Assembly: GCF_002886045.1 (NCBI RefSeq)
Contig: NZ_CP025791.1
Coordinates: 496,001-560,000 of the forward strand
DNA length: 64,000 bases
Direction of reading: 5' to 3'
Source of the DNA: Flavivirga eckloniae
Lineage (GTDB): Bacteria > Bacteroidota > Bacteroidia > Flavobacteriales > Flavobacteriaceae
Shown here: positions 30,201-37,339 of the stretch, in pieces
Layout of the letters: every line of letters begins with the position of its first letter
How positions within the stretch are numbered: the first letter of the stretch is position 1
Made by a program: the position numbers and the translations under genes
The notes under the pieces: generated by a model
What the model saw: only the letters and a program-made list of their open reading frames with translations
Told to the model about the DNA's origin: nothing
Databases searched by the model: none

Positions 30201-30435
30201 CTATAGATTTACCGTCGAAACTCCAAACCGGATTGGTATCGTAAGCTTCATGGATGGTTAAGCGCCTTACGTTTTGTCCGTTTACATCCGAAGTCCAGAT
30301 GTCTCCCTGATAATTAAAGGCTAGTGATTGTCCGTTAGGACTTATTGCCGGAGCATTGATTAAGGGGTTTTGAGAAATGGCTGTGTTAACAAAAAGAATA
30401 CTAAGTATTAATGCTGATCTTAAAAATAATCTCAT
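27202..30435 (-). CDS. Tricorn-type S41 peptidase with WD40-like beta-propellers
   Basis: 1077 residues, signal peptide 1-21. N-terminal PD40/TolB-like propeller repeats (LAFNYQGDIWTSDVNGQNVRRLT, IAFKSNRYGNNDIYVIAS, LVFVSDRDGQNDLYLV), a very acidic/basic linker (about 535-570, EEDSDDEDASKKKDKKE), a tricorn core domain (EAWKAINDGFYDPKFHGQSWE), a PDZ domain (ILSGDAITEVNGTKL) and the S41 catalytic region with NQSSYSNAEIFSHA, which contains the nucleophile Ser. It probably digests oligopeptides in the periplasm. Its position before the 5-oxoprolinase genes fits peptide and oxoproline salvage. Confidence 0.93.
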   Translation of the reverse strand: MRLFLRSALILSILFVNTAISQNPLINAPAISPNGQSLAFNYQGDIWTSDVNGQNVRRLTIHEAYDTNPVWSFDGKSIAFKSNRYGNNDIYVIASTGGVPKRITYHSTNDDITDYTKNGDILFSTRRNFAQVERENEIHIVSDKGGTPYRYMNAVGRQATVSPNGKFIAFVKGSCRIQREAYKGSANNDIWLYNIEKDTYTQLTTFEGQDFFPQWSNDTTIYFQSARSGRYNVHKLEINSAGEKQGEITSITSFKDMGIFSFHISRNGKDLVVAKGDKVILVNATSKKQQEVKINLASDYRLDPVEHKTYSNGIRSIALSPNGNYTALVIRGEIFIRENKKEKSRTVNVSRSSYRDRMPVWLNDSTLVFVSDRDGQNDLYLVKSDDDKEANLFKTLKHKVVRLTKTNAEESNPVLSPNGKSLAFNRGRGKLVVANIDSKGKLSNENILLDGWSTARNVSWSPDSKWLAYGLQDLNFNAEIYIHKADNSREPVNISMHPKQDGGPIWSPDGKKLMFSSNRNNGDYDVWFTWLNKKDWEKTTRDWEEDSDDEDASKKKDKKETDKKDKDKKEVKDVVIDFQDIHERQVQVTSFVGGEFGRAFSKDGKTIYYTTGRSNRGNAKVDSDLFKISWEGKDKKAITTKNSRPSSIIVNKKYTKLFMTKSFGKLTSINLSNDKSENLSITAKLSIDYNIESNQIFEEAWKAINDGFYDPKFHGQSWEGLKKIYKPLAIKASTRTDFQNMFNWMLGQVNASHMGFRSGEQREDLQKENTGLLGLELVPNKDGSLQVRSVVGNMPGDRSTSRILSGDAITEVNGTKLTKNLNIYKLLEGTSNEKIYLKVNRKGAVKEIVIRPKSSNRTENYNAWVKERKQLTDKYSNGKLGYIHIQGMNWTSFERFERELTAAGLGKEGVVIDVRFNGGGWTTDYLMAVLNVKQHAYTIPRGAAKDLEKEHKNFKEHYPFSERLPLASWTKPSIALCNQSSYSNAEIFSHAYKALNIGTLVGVPTFGAVISTGSTSLIDGSRVRMPFRGWYVKESQSNMEFGPAVPDVVVFNNPDDKSKKVDTQLKKAVALLLTQIK

Positions 30436-30532
30436 TTTTAGTTAGATTGGTTAAATACACACCAAAACTAACAGATTTATAATTTAAAGACATATAATTA
30501 GGTATTCTTTAACAATTATAAATATACCTTGA

Positions 30533-31666
30533 TTATTCTTTAACAGAATTCAAAGCGTAAATAGCAAAACTACCCAACCAGTGTCCCCCTTCATAACCAT
30601 CGTCAATGATACTTGACAATGAATAATTTATGTGCCTATTTGCTATATATTTGAGATGTTCATATTTTGGCAACCCTTCTGCTATCTTATTTAAACTCCA
30701 GGCTCGCGAAAAATTAACACCATCTAAATGTACCAACTTCCCGTCATTTCTATCAGACACCTTTCCTGTTTCTAATTCGAAGTTCTTTTTTCTTAACTGC
30801 GGGAAAAACAGATTTACCCATACTTTAAATTCTGCTGTGCTTAACACCCGCTTCATCAAAGCAGCTTCCTCTAAACACGGCGATAAAAAATCGTAACCAC
30901 TAGGTTCCCAAGTTATCGGGCAATCAGTATCTTTTAAATAAAAGTCTTTGGCTCGCTGTTCTATTAATTTTTTTAATTCAACATGGTTTACTGTATTGGC
31001 ATAATCCCATGCAAAACTTAACCCGAAAGCAGTATTTGGATGTTCGCCAACACGAATTGGATAATTTAACCTAGGAAGAAATTCTATATATCGTTCAATA
31101 ATTAAGCTGGTTAAAGGTTCTAGGTTAGCCTCTAGTTCTCTTCCAGTTGGACCATCCCACGTATGTATCTCCTCTGCCAATTTTAACAACCATGCCCAGC
31201 CATAAGTACGTTCGTACGATTTATTATGCTTTCCCATAAAATAGGCTACTTCTGCTTCTATATTTTCTTTTGATATGTTTTGAAGTAATCGCTGCTTTAT
31301 CTCCTCTGCTTTTTCCATTTCTGGAAACGATTTTATTAAACTTATCAAACTCCAGTGTCCATGTACAGCAGAATGCCAATCGAAACAACCATAGAAAGCC
31401 GGATGTAGTACATTGGGCGATTTTAAATCTTCGTCACCTCCCAAGGTTTGCGATAATTTATTTGGATACTCTATATTTATACAATGCAACGGTAGTTCTG
31501 CTAGCGTATTGGCACTTTTTAAATCAAGTTTTGGAATGTTATAATTAAACTCGTCATTAGATGCTGAAGCAATGGTAAAAACTGATTCTTCATTTTGCTT
31601 CTCCTTTTCTGAAGTATTACAACTAAATACTAAAGCTATTACGGGTAGTAGTATGTATTTTTGCAT
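30533..31666 (-). CDS. DUF2891 family lipoprotein
   Basis: 377 residues; signal peptide with lipobox VFSC (Cys16). The conserved DUF2891 features are visible: HPAFYGCFDWHSAVHGHW, YERTYGWAWLLKLAEE, RVGEHPNTAFGLSFAWDYA and DYDFLSPCLEEA-like (here GYDFLSPCLEEAALM). The repeated His/Trp-rich motifs suggest an (alpha/alpha) toroid with a carbohydrate- or peptide-processing role, but no activity is established. It lies 97 bp upstream of the S41 peptidase gene on the same strand. Confidence 0.87.
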   Translation of the reverse strand: MQKYILLPVIALVFSCNTSEKEKQNEESVFTIASASNDEFNYNIPKLDLKSANTLAELPLHCINIEYPNKLSQTLGGDEDLKSPNVLHPAFYGCFDWHSAVHGHWSLISLIKSFPEMEKAEEIKQRLLQNISKENIEAEVAYFMGKHNKSYERTYGWAWLLKLAEEIHTWDGPTGRELEANLEPLTSLIIERYIEFLPRLNYPIRVGEHPNTAFGLSFAWDYANTVNHVELKKLIEQRAKDFYLKDTDCPITWEPSGYDFLSPCLEEAALMKRVLSTAEFKVWVNLFFPQLRKKNFELETGKVSDRNDGKLVHLDGVNFSRAWSLNKIAEGLPKYEHLKYIANRHINYSLSSIIDDGYEGGHWLGSFAIYALNSVKE

Positions 31667-32010
31667 GCCATAAATTTAAGAATTGAACTCTTAAATACAT
31701 CGACAAACAACACATTTTTTAGTTTAACAGATTATTTTTAAGAAGTTTAAGGTATAACCTCTTAAAACTAATAATTTTTGAAGAATTCTTCTTTATTAAG
31801 CTTTTATATTTAATAACAAAATGAATTCGAGTAAGATTAATTATACAAAAAAATAAAGCTTAGAATAGAAACTGCCTTGCAGGATTTGTATTTAGTAGAA
31901 AGCCCCTTCTCATATATACTACCTTTATTTAAAGCAGTTTCTATTCTAAACTCTAATTTATGACCTTTTTTGAATCAGGGTAAAATCAATAATTTGATAT
32001 TAGTTCATAA
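31667..32010. other. Gene-free stretch containing a large inverted repeat
   Basis: About 340 bp downstream of the TerB-like gene and upstream of DUF2891. A 16-bp perfect inverted repeat (31860-31875 and 31934-31949, TTAGAATAGAAACTGC and complement) encloses 58 bp with a smaller pairing (GTAG...CTAC). It could be a large terminator stem, a structured RNA or the remnant of a small mobile element. No coding frame. Confidence 0.6.
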
Positions 32011-32346
32011 TCATTTAAGAATATGCCCCAACCCTCGATATAGGTTTTGCTCCAAAATATCGTACTTGTTATCGCTTAAAAAGAGTGCTTTTATTTCTTT
32101 AAACAAAGTGTCTTTGTCGTCATTGGTATATCCATGGTCTTTAATTGACGACTGTATTTTTTGAATACTTTGATAATCGTTATCGTTTTTAAACTCACTA
32201 TGGATCTTCTCAAAATTACTTGTTTGGATTTTCGACTTAATAAAATCTATTTCCATTTTCGTTTCTGAAAAATTGGCATTGGCACAATAGATTAATATGT
32301 AAATTTCGAGTTCTTCTTTGGTCCATTTGGTCTTAATTTCTTCCAT
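32011..32346 (-). CDS. TerB-like small helical protein
   Basis: 111 residues, all-helical and charged. The pattern WTKEELEIYILIYCANANFSETKMEIDFIKSK resembles the first helices of TerB (tellurite resistance/EF-hand-like) domains, and FKEIKALFLSDNKYDILEQNL the last. It has no signal peptide, so is cytoplasmic. Its ATG overlaps the stop of the TonB-C-like gene (TAATG), so the pair is coupled. Family assignment is by pattern only. Confidence 0.6.
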   Translation of the reverse strand: MEEIKTKWTKEELEIYILIYCANANFSETKMEIDFIKSKIQTSNFEKIHSEFKNDNDYQSIQKIQSSIKDHGYTNDDKDTLFKEIKALFLSDNKYDILEQNLYRGLGHILK

Positions 32347-33218
32347 TAATCTTCTTTTAGTAAGTTTTTGATTTGCACTACGGCTTCACCTTTTTTGGAT
32401 TGTCTGTATGATACATTTTCTAAACTCCCATAAGTTGCCGTAAAGGAAAGAATTTGATAACAATCAACCTTTTGCCCATCAGATTCAGCCGGAATCCACC
32501 CCAGAGGCATATTACTTACAATTTCTAAAATTTGATTTGCCAGTTCTCTTAAATCGCCTTTACCTTTTGTTACTATTTGAAAATCTCCTGCTTCACCTTT
32601 ACAATTAACCTTAAAACCTATTGAGGTTCGGAAAATATAGTTTCGCGCTATTTCATCTGTAAGCGCGTTTACCGAAAAGTATTTTTTAAGCTCTTCAATC
32701 CCTCCTTTGTACTCTGGATTTATATCGGGATTTTTTAGTTTACCTACGGCCATTTTCAATAAGAAGTCATCTACAGAAAATATATTTTCGGTATCACAAT
32801 CTACTATCTTCTTTATTGATTCGCTCTTATAGGCTGCTGAAGTAATTCCTGTTTTAGTATTTATATCTTCAAAGTCACACTTGTTAAAATGATATGAAAT
32901 GGGCTGCCTCACCTCATGCCTTATATTATAAATATCTAGAAGCCCTTTATTAAGTACTGCAGGTTTCAGTTTAAATGCGCAACAACTACTATTTTCTGTA
33001 TTAACTAATTTTTCCCCATTTGTGCCTCTAAGCTCATTTAGAAAATGACATTCCTTTTCTATACTCCCTACTTTAATCGATTTCTTCTGAGAAATGTTAT
33101 ACCTTTTACTTATTGAAAATTCATTTAATTGAATAACATTATGCCCTAAGAAGTTTTGAGAATATGATGTTATATATACCCCAAACGTTAAACTTAAAAT
33201 TAGAATTGTTTTTTTCAT
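32346..33218 (-). CDS. Secreted protein with TonB C-terminal-like domain
   Basis: 290 residues with a signal peptide (about 1-20). The C-terminal 130 residues (LKKYFSVNALTDEIARNYIFRTSIGFKVNCKGEAGDF, IVSNMPLGWIPAESDGQKV) follow the pattern of the TonB C-terminal fold found in many Bacteroidetes proteins without a membrane anchor. The N-terminal half has several cysteines (ENSSCCAFK, KCDFED). Cotranscribed with the TerB-like gene. The biological role is unknown. Confidence 0.6.
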   Translation of the reverse strand: MKKTILILSLTFGVYITSYSQNFLGHNVIQLNEFSISKRYNISQKKSIKVGSIEKECHFLNELRGTNGEKLVNTENSSCCAFKLKPAVLNKGLLDIYNIRHEVRQPISYHFNKCDFEDINTKTGITSAAYKSESIKKIVDCDTENIFSVDDFLLKMAVGKLKNPDINPEYKGGIEELKKYFSVNALTDEIARNYIFRTSIGFKVNCKGEAGDFQIVTKGKGDLRELANQILEIVSNMPLGWIPAESDGQKVDCYQILSFTATYGSLENVSYRQSKKGEAVVQIKNLLKED

Positions 33219-33569
33219 GAAATACCTTTTGGTTTATCTGGGCTATTTTTCAAGTGAACACTAAAGATCATACGTTACGATTTATTCTTTATGCAGTATT
33301 TTGGAAAGTCTAGGGCAGAAGTTTTTGCTGTTATTTACTTTTTAATTCCAAGTGCCTGTTCGTAAGTTAATACAATTAAAAACAAAAATGGGTGGTGAAA
33401 TTACAGAAAGAAGTTCGCTTATTTTTTTAATATTTAAACATACACTACAGGTTTTAAAATTATAAGATTCTCCTATTTCTTTTTCATAAAAAAACCGGTT
33501 GTATATGATCTTATTTCAGGACAGCAAACCTATTCCCCCTATAAACGATAGAGAGAATAGGCTAAAATG
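33219..33569. other. Gene-free stretch
   Basis: 351 bp between the TonB-C-like gene and the sulfatase. CCTATTC at about 33530 and GAATAGG at 33554 can pair and form a weak minus-strand terminator after the sulfatase stop. Nothing else was seen. Confidence 0.45.
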
Positions 33570-35111
33570 TCAGTGGTTTGTTAGTACAGGGGCTTCTTTA
33601 TTTTGATTAATAGACACATTTCTTAGATTTTTTATTTCCAGTTCATGAAGTTCCTTTTCCAACTTCTCCCTGATATCTTTATAATTTGGATCGTAAGCTA
33701 AATTGGTTATTTCCTCCGGATCGTTTTCAAGATCGTAAAGCTCATATTGATTATAATAAGCGCCTAGTGCATCGAAGTAAATATCGAACTTCCATTTTTC
33801 TGTTCTAATGCAACGAATACGATTAGCTGCTTTTACTGTAGACCAGGTAACACTAGATCCTGCTTTTGTATCATCGTAAGTAAACAAAATACTTTTTTGA
33901 ACCGGCGTTCCATCTTCCAACACTGGCAACAGGCTTTTACCTGCAAGACCAGTAGGTGGATTTTGAACATTCGCCATTTCTATAAATGTTGGAAATATAT
34001 CTGCCAAAGTAGCTAAGGCCATCGAGCCCTGTACCTTGTGATTATTAAACAATATAGGGTTAGAGATTACCAAAGGCACTCGTATGGCCTCTTCGTAAGC
34101 CACATAGGTTTTTTGTCGCAAACCGCCATGCGCCAGTCCCATTTCCCCATGATCGGAAGTAAAGGTTACTATGGCCGAATCTGCTAATCTTTTACCTGAA
34201 GCATCTTCTGCGTATAGCTCATTAATAAAAGTTCCTATTTCCTTATCGACATGTTTTAACAAATAACCATAAAAATTGATATAATCCAGTTTCTTTTCAT
34301 CAGTAGGTAAAGCACCTAACCCTGCACCCATAGCTAATAAAATCTGCTCTTGTGCCATGGGTTTTTTGTTCCTTAATAACTCCTCATTAACTGTTTTTGG
34401 AAGTCCGATATCTCTACCAGACCAACTATCTGAATGGTATCCTGAGGTTCCTGCTGTGTTTGGATAAGCCAATACATCATGCGGATTAACTAAAGAAAGT
34501 ACAAGACAGTAAGGTTGATGTATGCCCTTTGCTCTTTGCTCTCTTACTTCTTTTAGAAACTTTACAGCCTGTGCTGTATATTTTGCATCATGATTGGTAT
34601 AGCCGCCACCAAAGTTCAATGGGTTTACATCTTCTCCAGCATCTGGTGCTTCCCAACCCATAGCCGAGAAAAGTGCTACATCTTCGGAGTTAAGCTGATC
34701 GTAATTTGTCGTAGCGCCATTAGCCGACACCCCTTTGCTCAAGTGCCATTTTCCTCTATACTGTACATTATAACCATCTGCCCATAGGGTATTCATTATT
34801 GTTGGTATAGATGCATCGAGAGTTACCTCAGACGGCGATAAAGGTCCTCCTTCGGTTAAAGTTTGCGTAACGCCATGTTTAGCAGGATAAACGCCGGTAA
34901 ATAATGTAGCCCTACTGGGTGAACACATACAGGTATTACAGAAAGCTCTATCGAAACTAAACCCATTCTTTTTAAGGAAAGTAAGTGTTGGAAGGTTTTT
35001 TTCTTCCCATCCCGTTGGAAAATGCTGGGTTGCGCGTTGCTCATCTGTAATGATTAAAATCATATCTGGCTTTTCACCTATTTGAGATAGTTTTTGTTTG
35101 ATTGTGTTCAT
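33570..35111 (-). CDS. Formylglycine-dependent sulfatase (S1 type)
   Basis: 513 residues. Alkaline-phosphatase fold with a metal Asp in IITDEQRATQHF, the modification motif CSPSRATLFTG (Cys63, converted to formylglycine by an FGE-type enzyme) and FTSDHGEMGLAHG. No clear signal peptide is visible: the protein starts MNTIKQKLSQIGEKPDM, unusual for an exported polysaccharide sulfatase, so it may be intracellular or have a different start. It probably desulfates algal glycans or other sulfate esters. It lies on the same strand as susCD but is separated by 800 bp and a terminator. Confidence 0.92.
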   Translation of the reverse strand: MNTIKQKLSQIGEKPDMILIITDEQRATQHFPTGWEEKNLPTLTFLKKNGFSFDRAFCNTCMCSPSRATLFTGVYPAKHGVTQTLTEGGPLSPSEVTLDASIPTIMNTLWADGYNVQYRGKWHLSKGVSANGATTNYDQLNSEDVALFSAMGWEAPDAGEDVNPLNFGGGYTNHDAKYTAQAVKFLKEVREQRAKGIHQPYCLVLSLVNPHDVLAYPNTAGTSGYHSDSWSGRDIGLPKTVNEELLRNKKPMAQEQILLAMGAGLGALPTDEKKLDYINFYGYLLKHVDKEIGTFINELYAEDASGKRLADSAIVTFTSDHGEMGLAHGGLRQKTYVAYEEAIRVPLVISNPILFNNHKVQGSMALATLADIFPTFIEMANVQNPPTGLAGKSLLPVLEDGTPVQKSILFTYDDTKAGSSVTWSTVKAANRIRCIRTEKWKFDIYFDALGAYYNQYELYDLENDPEEITNLAYDPNYKDIREKLEKELHELEIKNLRNVSINQNKEAPVLTNH

Positions 35112-35830
35112 TTTACTGTTCTATTTTAGTTTTGAATGATGATGTCGTTTTATTATTAGTAATTGGTGCCTTTTGTAACATAGGCGTTTAAGATGTTATT
35201 TCTATCGGCTGTGTTGGTAGATGTGGTTGTTCCTTATATATAACTAAGGATTCTTTTGGGTTCCGTTTTACATTTGCAAATGATTCTCCTAGTCGTGTCC
35301 CATATGCGTTCCCAATCTGCTGACATATCATAACTATCTTCTTTGGATACAGTAATGCCTTCAAAGTGGGTAATGATGGAATTTTTAGAATCGTTGTTAT
35401 ATAATGAATGCTTTGAATCTTGTATTCAAAAATCAACATGTAATCCTTTATTTACAAATAAAGTTTTTAACAACCTGAAAACTGAGTGGTTTTGTGTTAT
35501 TGTTTTATTGGAAACACTAACGAGATATAAAGTACAAATTACTAAAACTAAAACCTGTGAAGCCTACATTCTGTATATGTTACTAGCACACCTTAAAAAA
35601 TGATCTAAAATAGTTGAAGTCGTTTTTTTAGACAAAAACCAAATCTATAAATTGTTAAGAAGTTAATAATCAGGCCTATTAAATCTACATCCGTGTAATA
35701 AGCATAGATAAAGTTGGTTTACAAATTTGTAAACTTGAGTTTTCCTTACTGTGCTTAAGAAACATTAGTAATTGATTTCTCGAATTATCAAAAGATAGAT
35801 GAATAGCACTATTTAAATCGTTGAAAGCCT
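35112..35830. other. Gene-free stretch with possible coding remnant
   Basis: About 720 bp upstream of the sulfatase gene. On the minus strand (about 35230-35420) one frame without a start reads a plausible peptide containing THFEGITVSKEDSYDM and DWERIWDTTRRII before a stop, which may be a decayed gene end. I could not assign it. Two ATG-initiated frames here (35188-35439 minus, 35343-35603 plus) look non-coding. Confidence 0.35.
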
Positions 35831-35860
35831 CAAAAATTAGAGGGCACCTTTAGTGCCCCC
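35831..35860 (-). terminator. Terminator after susD-like gene
   Basis: GGGCAC / GTGCCC hairpin with a 5-nt loop. On the minus strand it is followed by CTCTAATTTTTG. Positioned 48 bp past the susD stop. Confidence 0.75.
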
Positions 35861-35907
35861 ATTTCTATCTATTTATAATTGTTTTAAGACAGCTTATCCT
35901 TAGTTAT

Positions 35908-37329
35908 TTAATGAAAAGGCAAAACTTCTGTAGCAGCTTTATTAGCTACTAAAATTTCATTTAAATCAATTACAGTTGTAGCTATTCCCGTATCTGCATT
36001 ATATGTAATAGCATCCAAATTGGCAGCTATTGCATTAATAAATGCGGGGATAATCGGAGTGGTACCAAAATCACCTACTGAAACATTAGCGTTTTGTAAA
36101 ATTTCATTTTCATTAATCACCAGTTTTACCCCCATATCAACAAATCTAAGGCCTTCAGCTATAAATACCTCTTGCCTTGTTCTGTATAAAAGTTCTAATG
36201 CGGCGTCACCAAGTGTCATTGCAGCTACATCGGCATTGGTTAATGATGTTCCAGAAACCGCAGGTATATTTACGTTTCCAGCTTGTCTGTCTAAAACTAA
36301 CCCCGATCTGCCATTTACGATAACCGTTGCTTTATCTGGTCGTGAACCTTCATCAAAATGCGTTCTTCCTTCTGATCTATCATCTATACTTCTAACTTCA
36401 CGGGTTCCTATCAAGGTTAACAAATCGGTTAAATTGGTTTGTGCCCTGGTAAGATTATTGTCTGCTAAATTTGCCTCGGCTAAAATTAAGTATGCCTCTT
36501 CAGCTTTTAAATAGTGAACTGGAGCATCTTCTTCATTAGATACGAATGAATATTTAGGATCTAAAAAATCTAAAGTTGGTAATGGCTGAAAATCATCAAA
36601 AGTCTTTCTTTCAAATAAAGCATCTTCTAAGGTATTATCTGGGTTTTCTTTTTCATCAAAATTAGCAAATCTCGTAAATGTCGTACTGATGGCCAGTGCT
36701 GCCGATGCTGCCGTTACAGCTTCTGTCTTGTTTCCTAAATAGTAATGTGCCCGTGCTATTGCTAAATAATACTCTGGTTTTGCCGATATTGCTACCGCAG
36801 CATTAAATGATGTTATAGCACTGGTATAATTTTCTGCAGAAGTAACTGGAGTTCCAAGGGTTTCCTGAGGTAAAGCAGAAAAGTACATTCCGGCAAATAA
36901 TCTCGACATGCCTAAATAAAAATTATATTCAGCTTCTAATTCGGAAGTGTAACTTGGGTCGTTGGGACCAACTTGCTCTAATCCAAATTTTGCCATTTTT
37001 GCGACACGTGCAATTTCATTTTGTGTATCGCGAATATCTGGATCGGTTATTCGAATATCCAAACCATCTAAAAACTGAGTAAAAAACGTTTGGTCGTTTT
37101 TGTAATTATCAGAACCGGCTTCTGCTAAAATTAATATTTCATTAAAGGTTCTGGCTATTTCGCGTTCTATACCTGTTGCCCATATTGTTGAAGAATTTGG
37201 TTGTCCTACAATCGACGATTCAGGTAAGTTGGGGTTTTCTACATCTGTAAAATCAACAACACTATTAAAATCTTTAGTACAACTGGCAATAAAGATTAGT
37301 GAAAACGTTAAATATATTATTTTTTTCAT
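35908..37329 (-). CDS. SusD/RagB-family outer-membrane lipoprotein
   Basis: 473 residues, lipobox FIASC (Cys17). Helix-rich with TPR-like segments (AITSFNAAVAISAKPEYYLAIARAHYYLGNKTEAVTAASAALAI is a clear repeat region at about 165-210) and a C-terminal segment EALRFVDMG-like (EGLRFVDMGVKLVIN), typical of SusD relatives. It forms the surface lid of a SusCD nutrient importer. It begins 10 bp after the susC stop, so the two are coexpressed. The ligand is unknown; nearby glycosidases suggest an algal glycan, but some SusCD pairs import peptides. Confidence 0.88.
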   Translation of the reverse strand: MKKIIYLTFSLIFIASCTKDFNSVVDFTDVENPNLPESSIVGQPNSSTIWATGIEREIARTFNEILILAEAGSDNYKNDQTFFTQFLDGLDIRITDPDIRDTQNEIARVAKMAKFGLEQVGPNDPSYTSELEAEYNFYLGMSRLFAGMYFSALPQETLGTPVTSAENYTSAITSFNAAVAISAKPEYYLAIARAHYYLGNKTEAVTAASAALAISTTFTRFANFDEKENPDNTLEDALFERKTFDDFQPLPTLDFLDPKYSFVSNEEDAPVHYLKAEEAYLILAEANLADNNLTRAQTNLTDLLTLIGTREVRSIDDRSEGRTHFDEGSRPDKATVIVNGRSGLVLDRQAGNVNIPAVSGTSLTNADVAAMTLGDAALELLYRTRQEVFIAEGLRFVDMGVKLVINENEILQNANVSVGDFGTTPIIPAFINAIAANLDAITYNADTGIATTVIDLNEILVANKAATEVLPFH

Positions 37330-37339
37330 ATCCTTTTTT

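Noticed and set aside
35188-35439. 83-codon minus-strand frame with an ATG
   Set aside because: A different frame of the same DNA looks more protein-like, and neither has a matching family; kept only as a possible remnant.
35343-35603. 86-codon plus-strand frame
   Set aside because: Composition (Cys/Leu/Thr, no charge pattern) and overlap with the possible minus-strand remnant make it unlikely to be a gene.
36020-36514. 164-codon plus-strand frame antisense to the susD-like gene
   Set aside because: It lies entirely inside a gene with lipobox and SusD features; the translation is rich in Ser/Leu/Ile, as expected for the opposite strand, and has no domain pattern.
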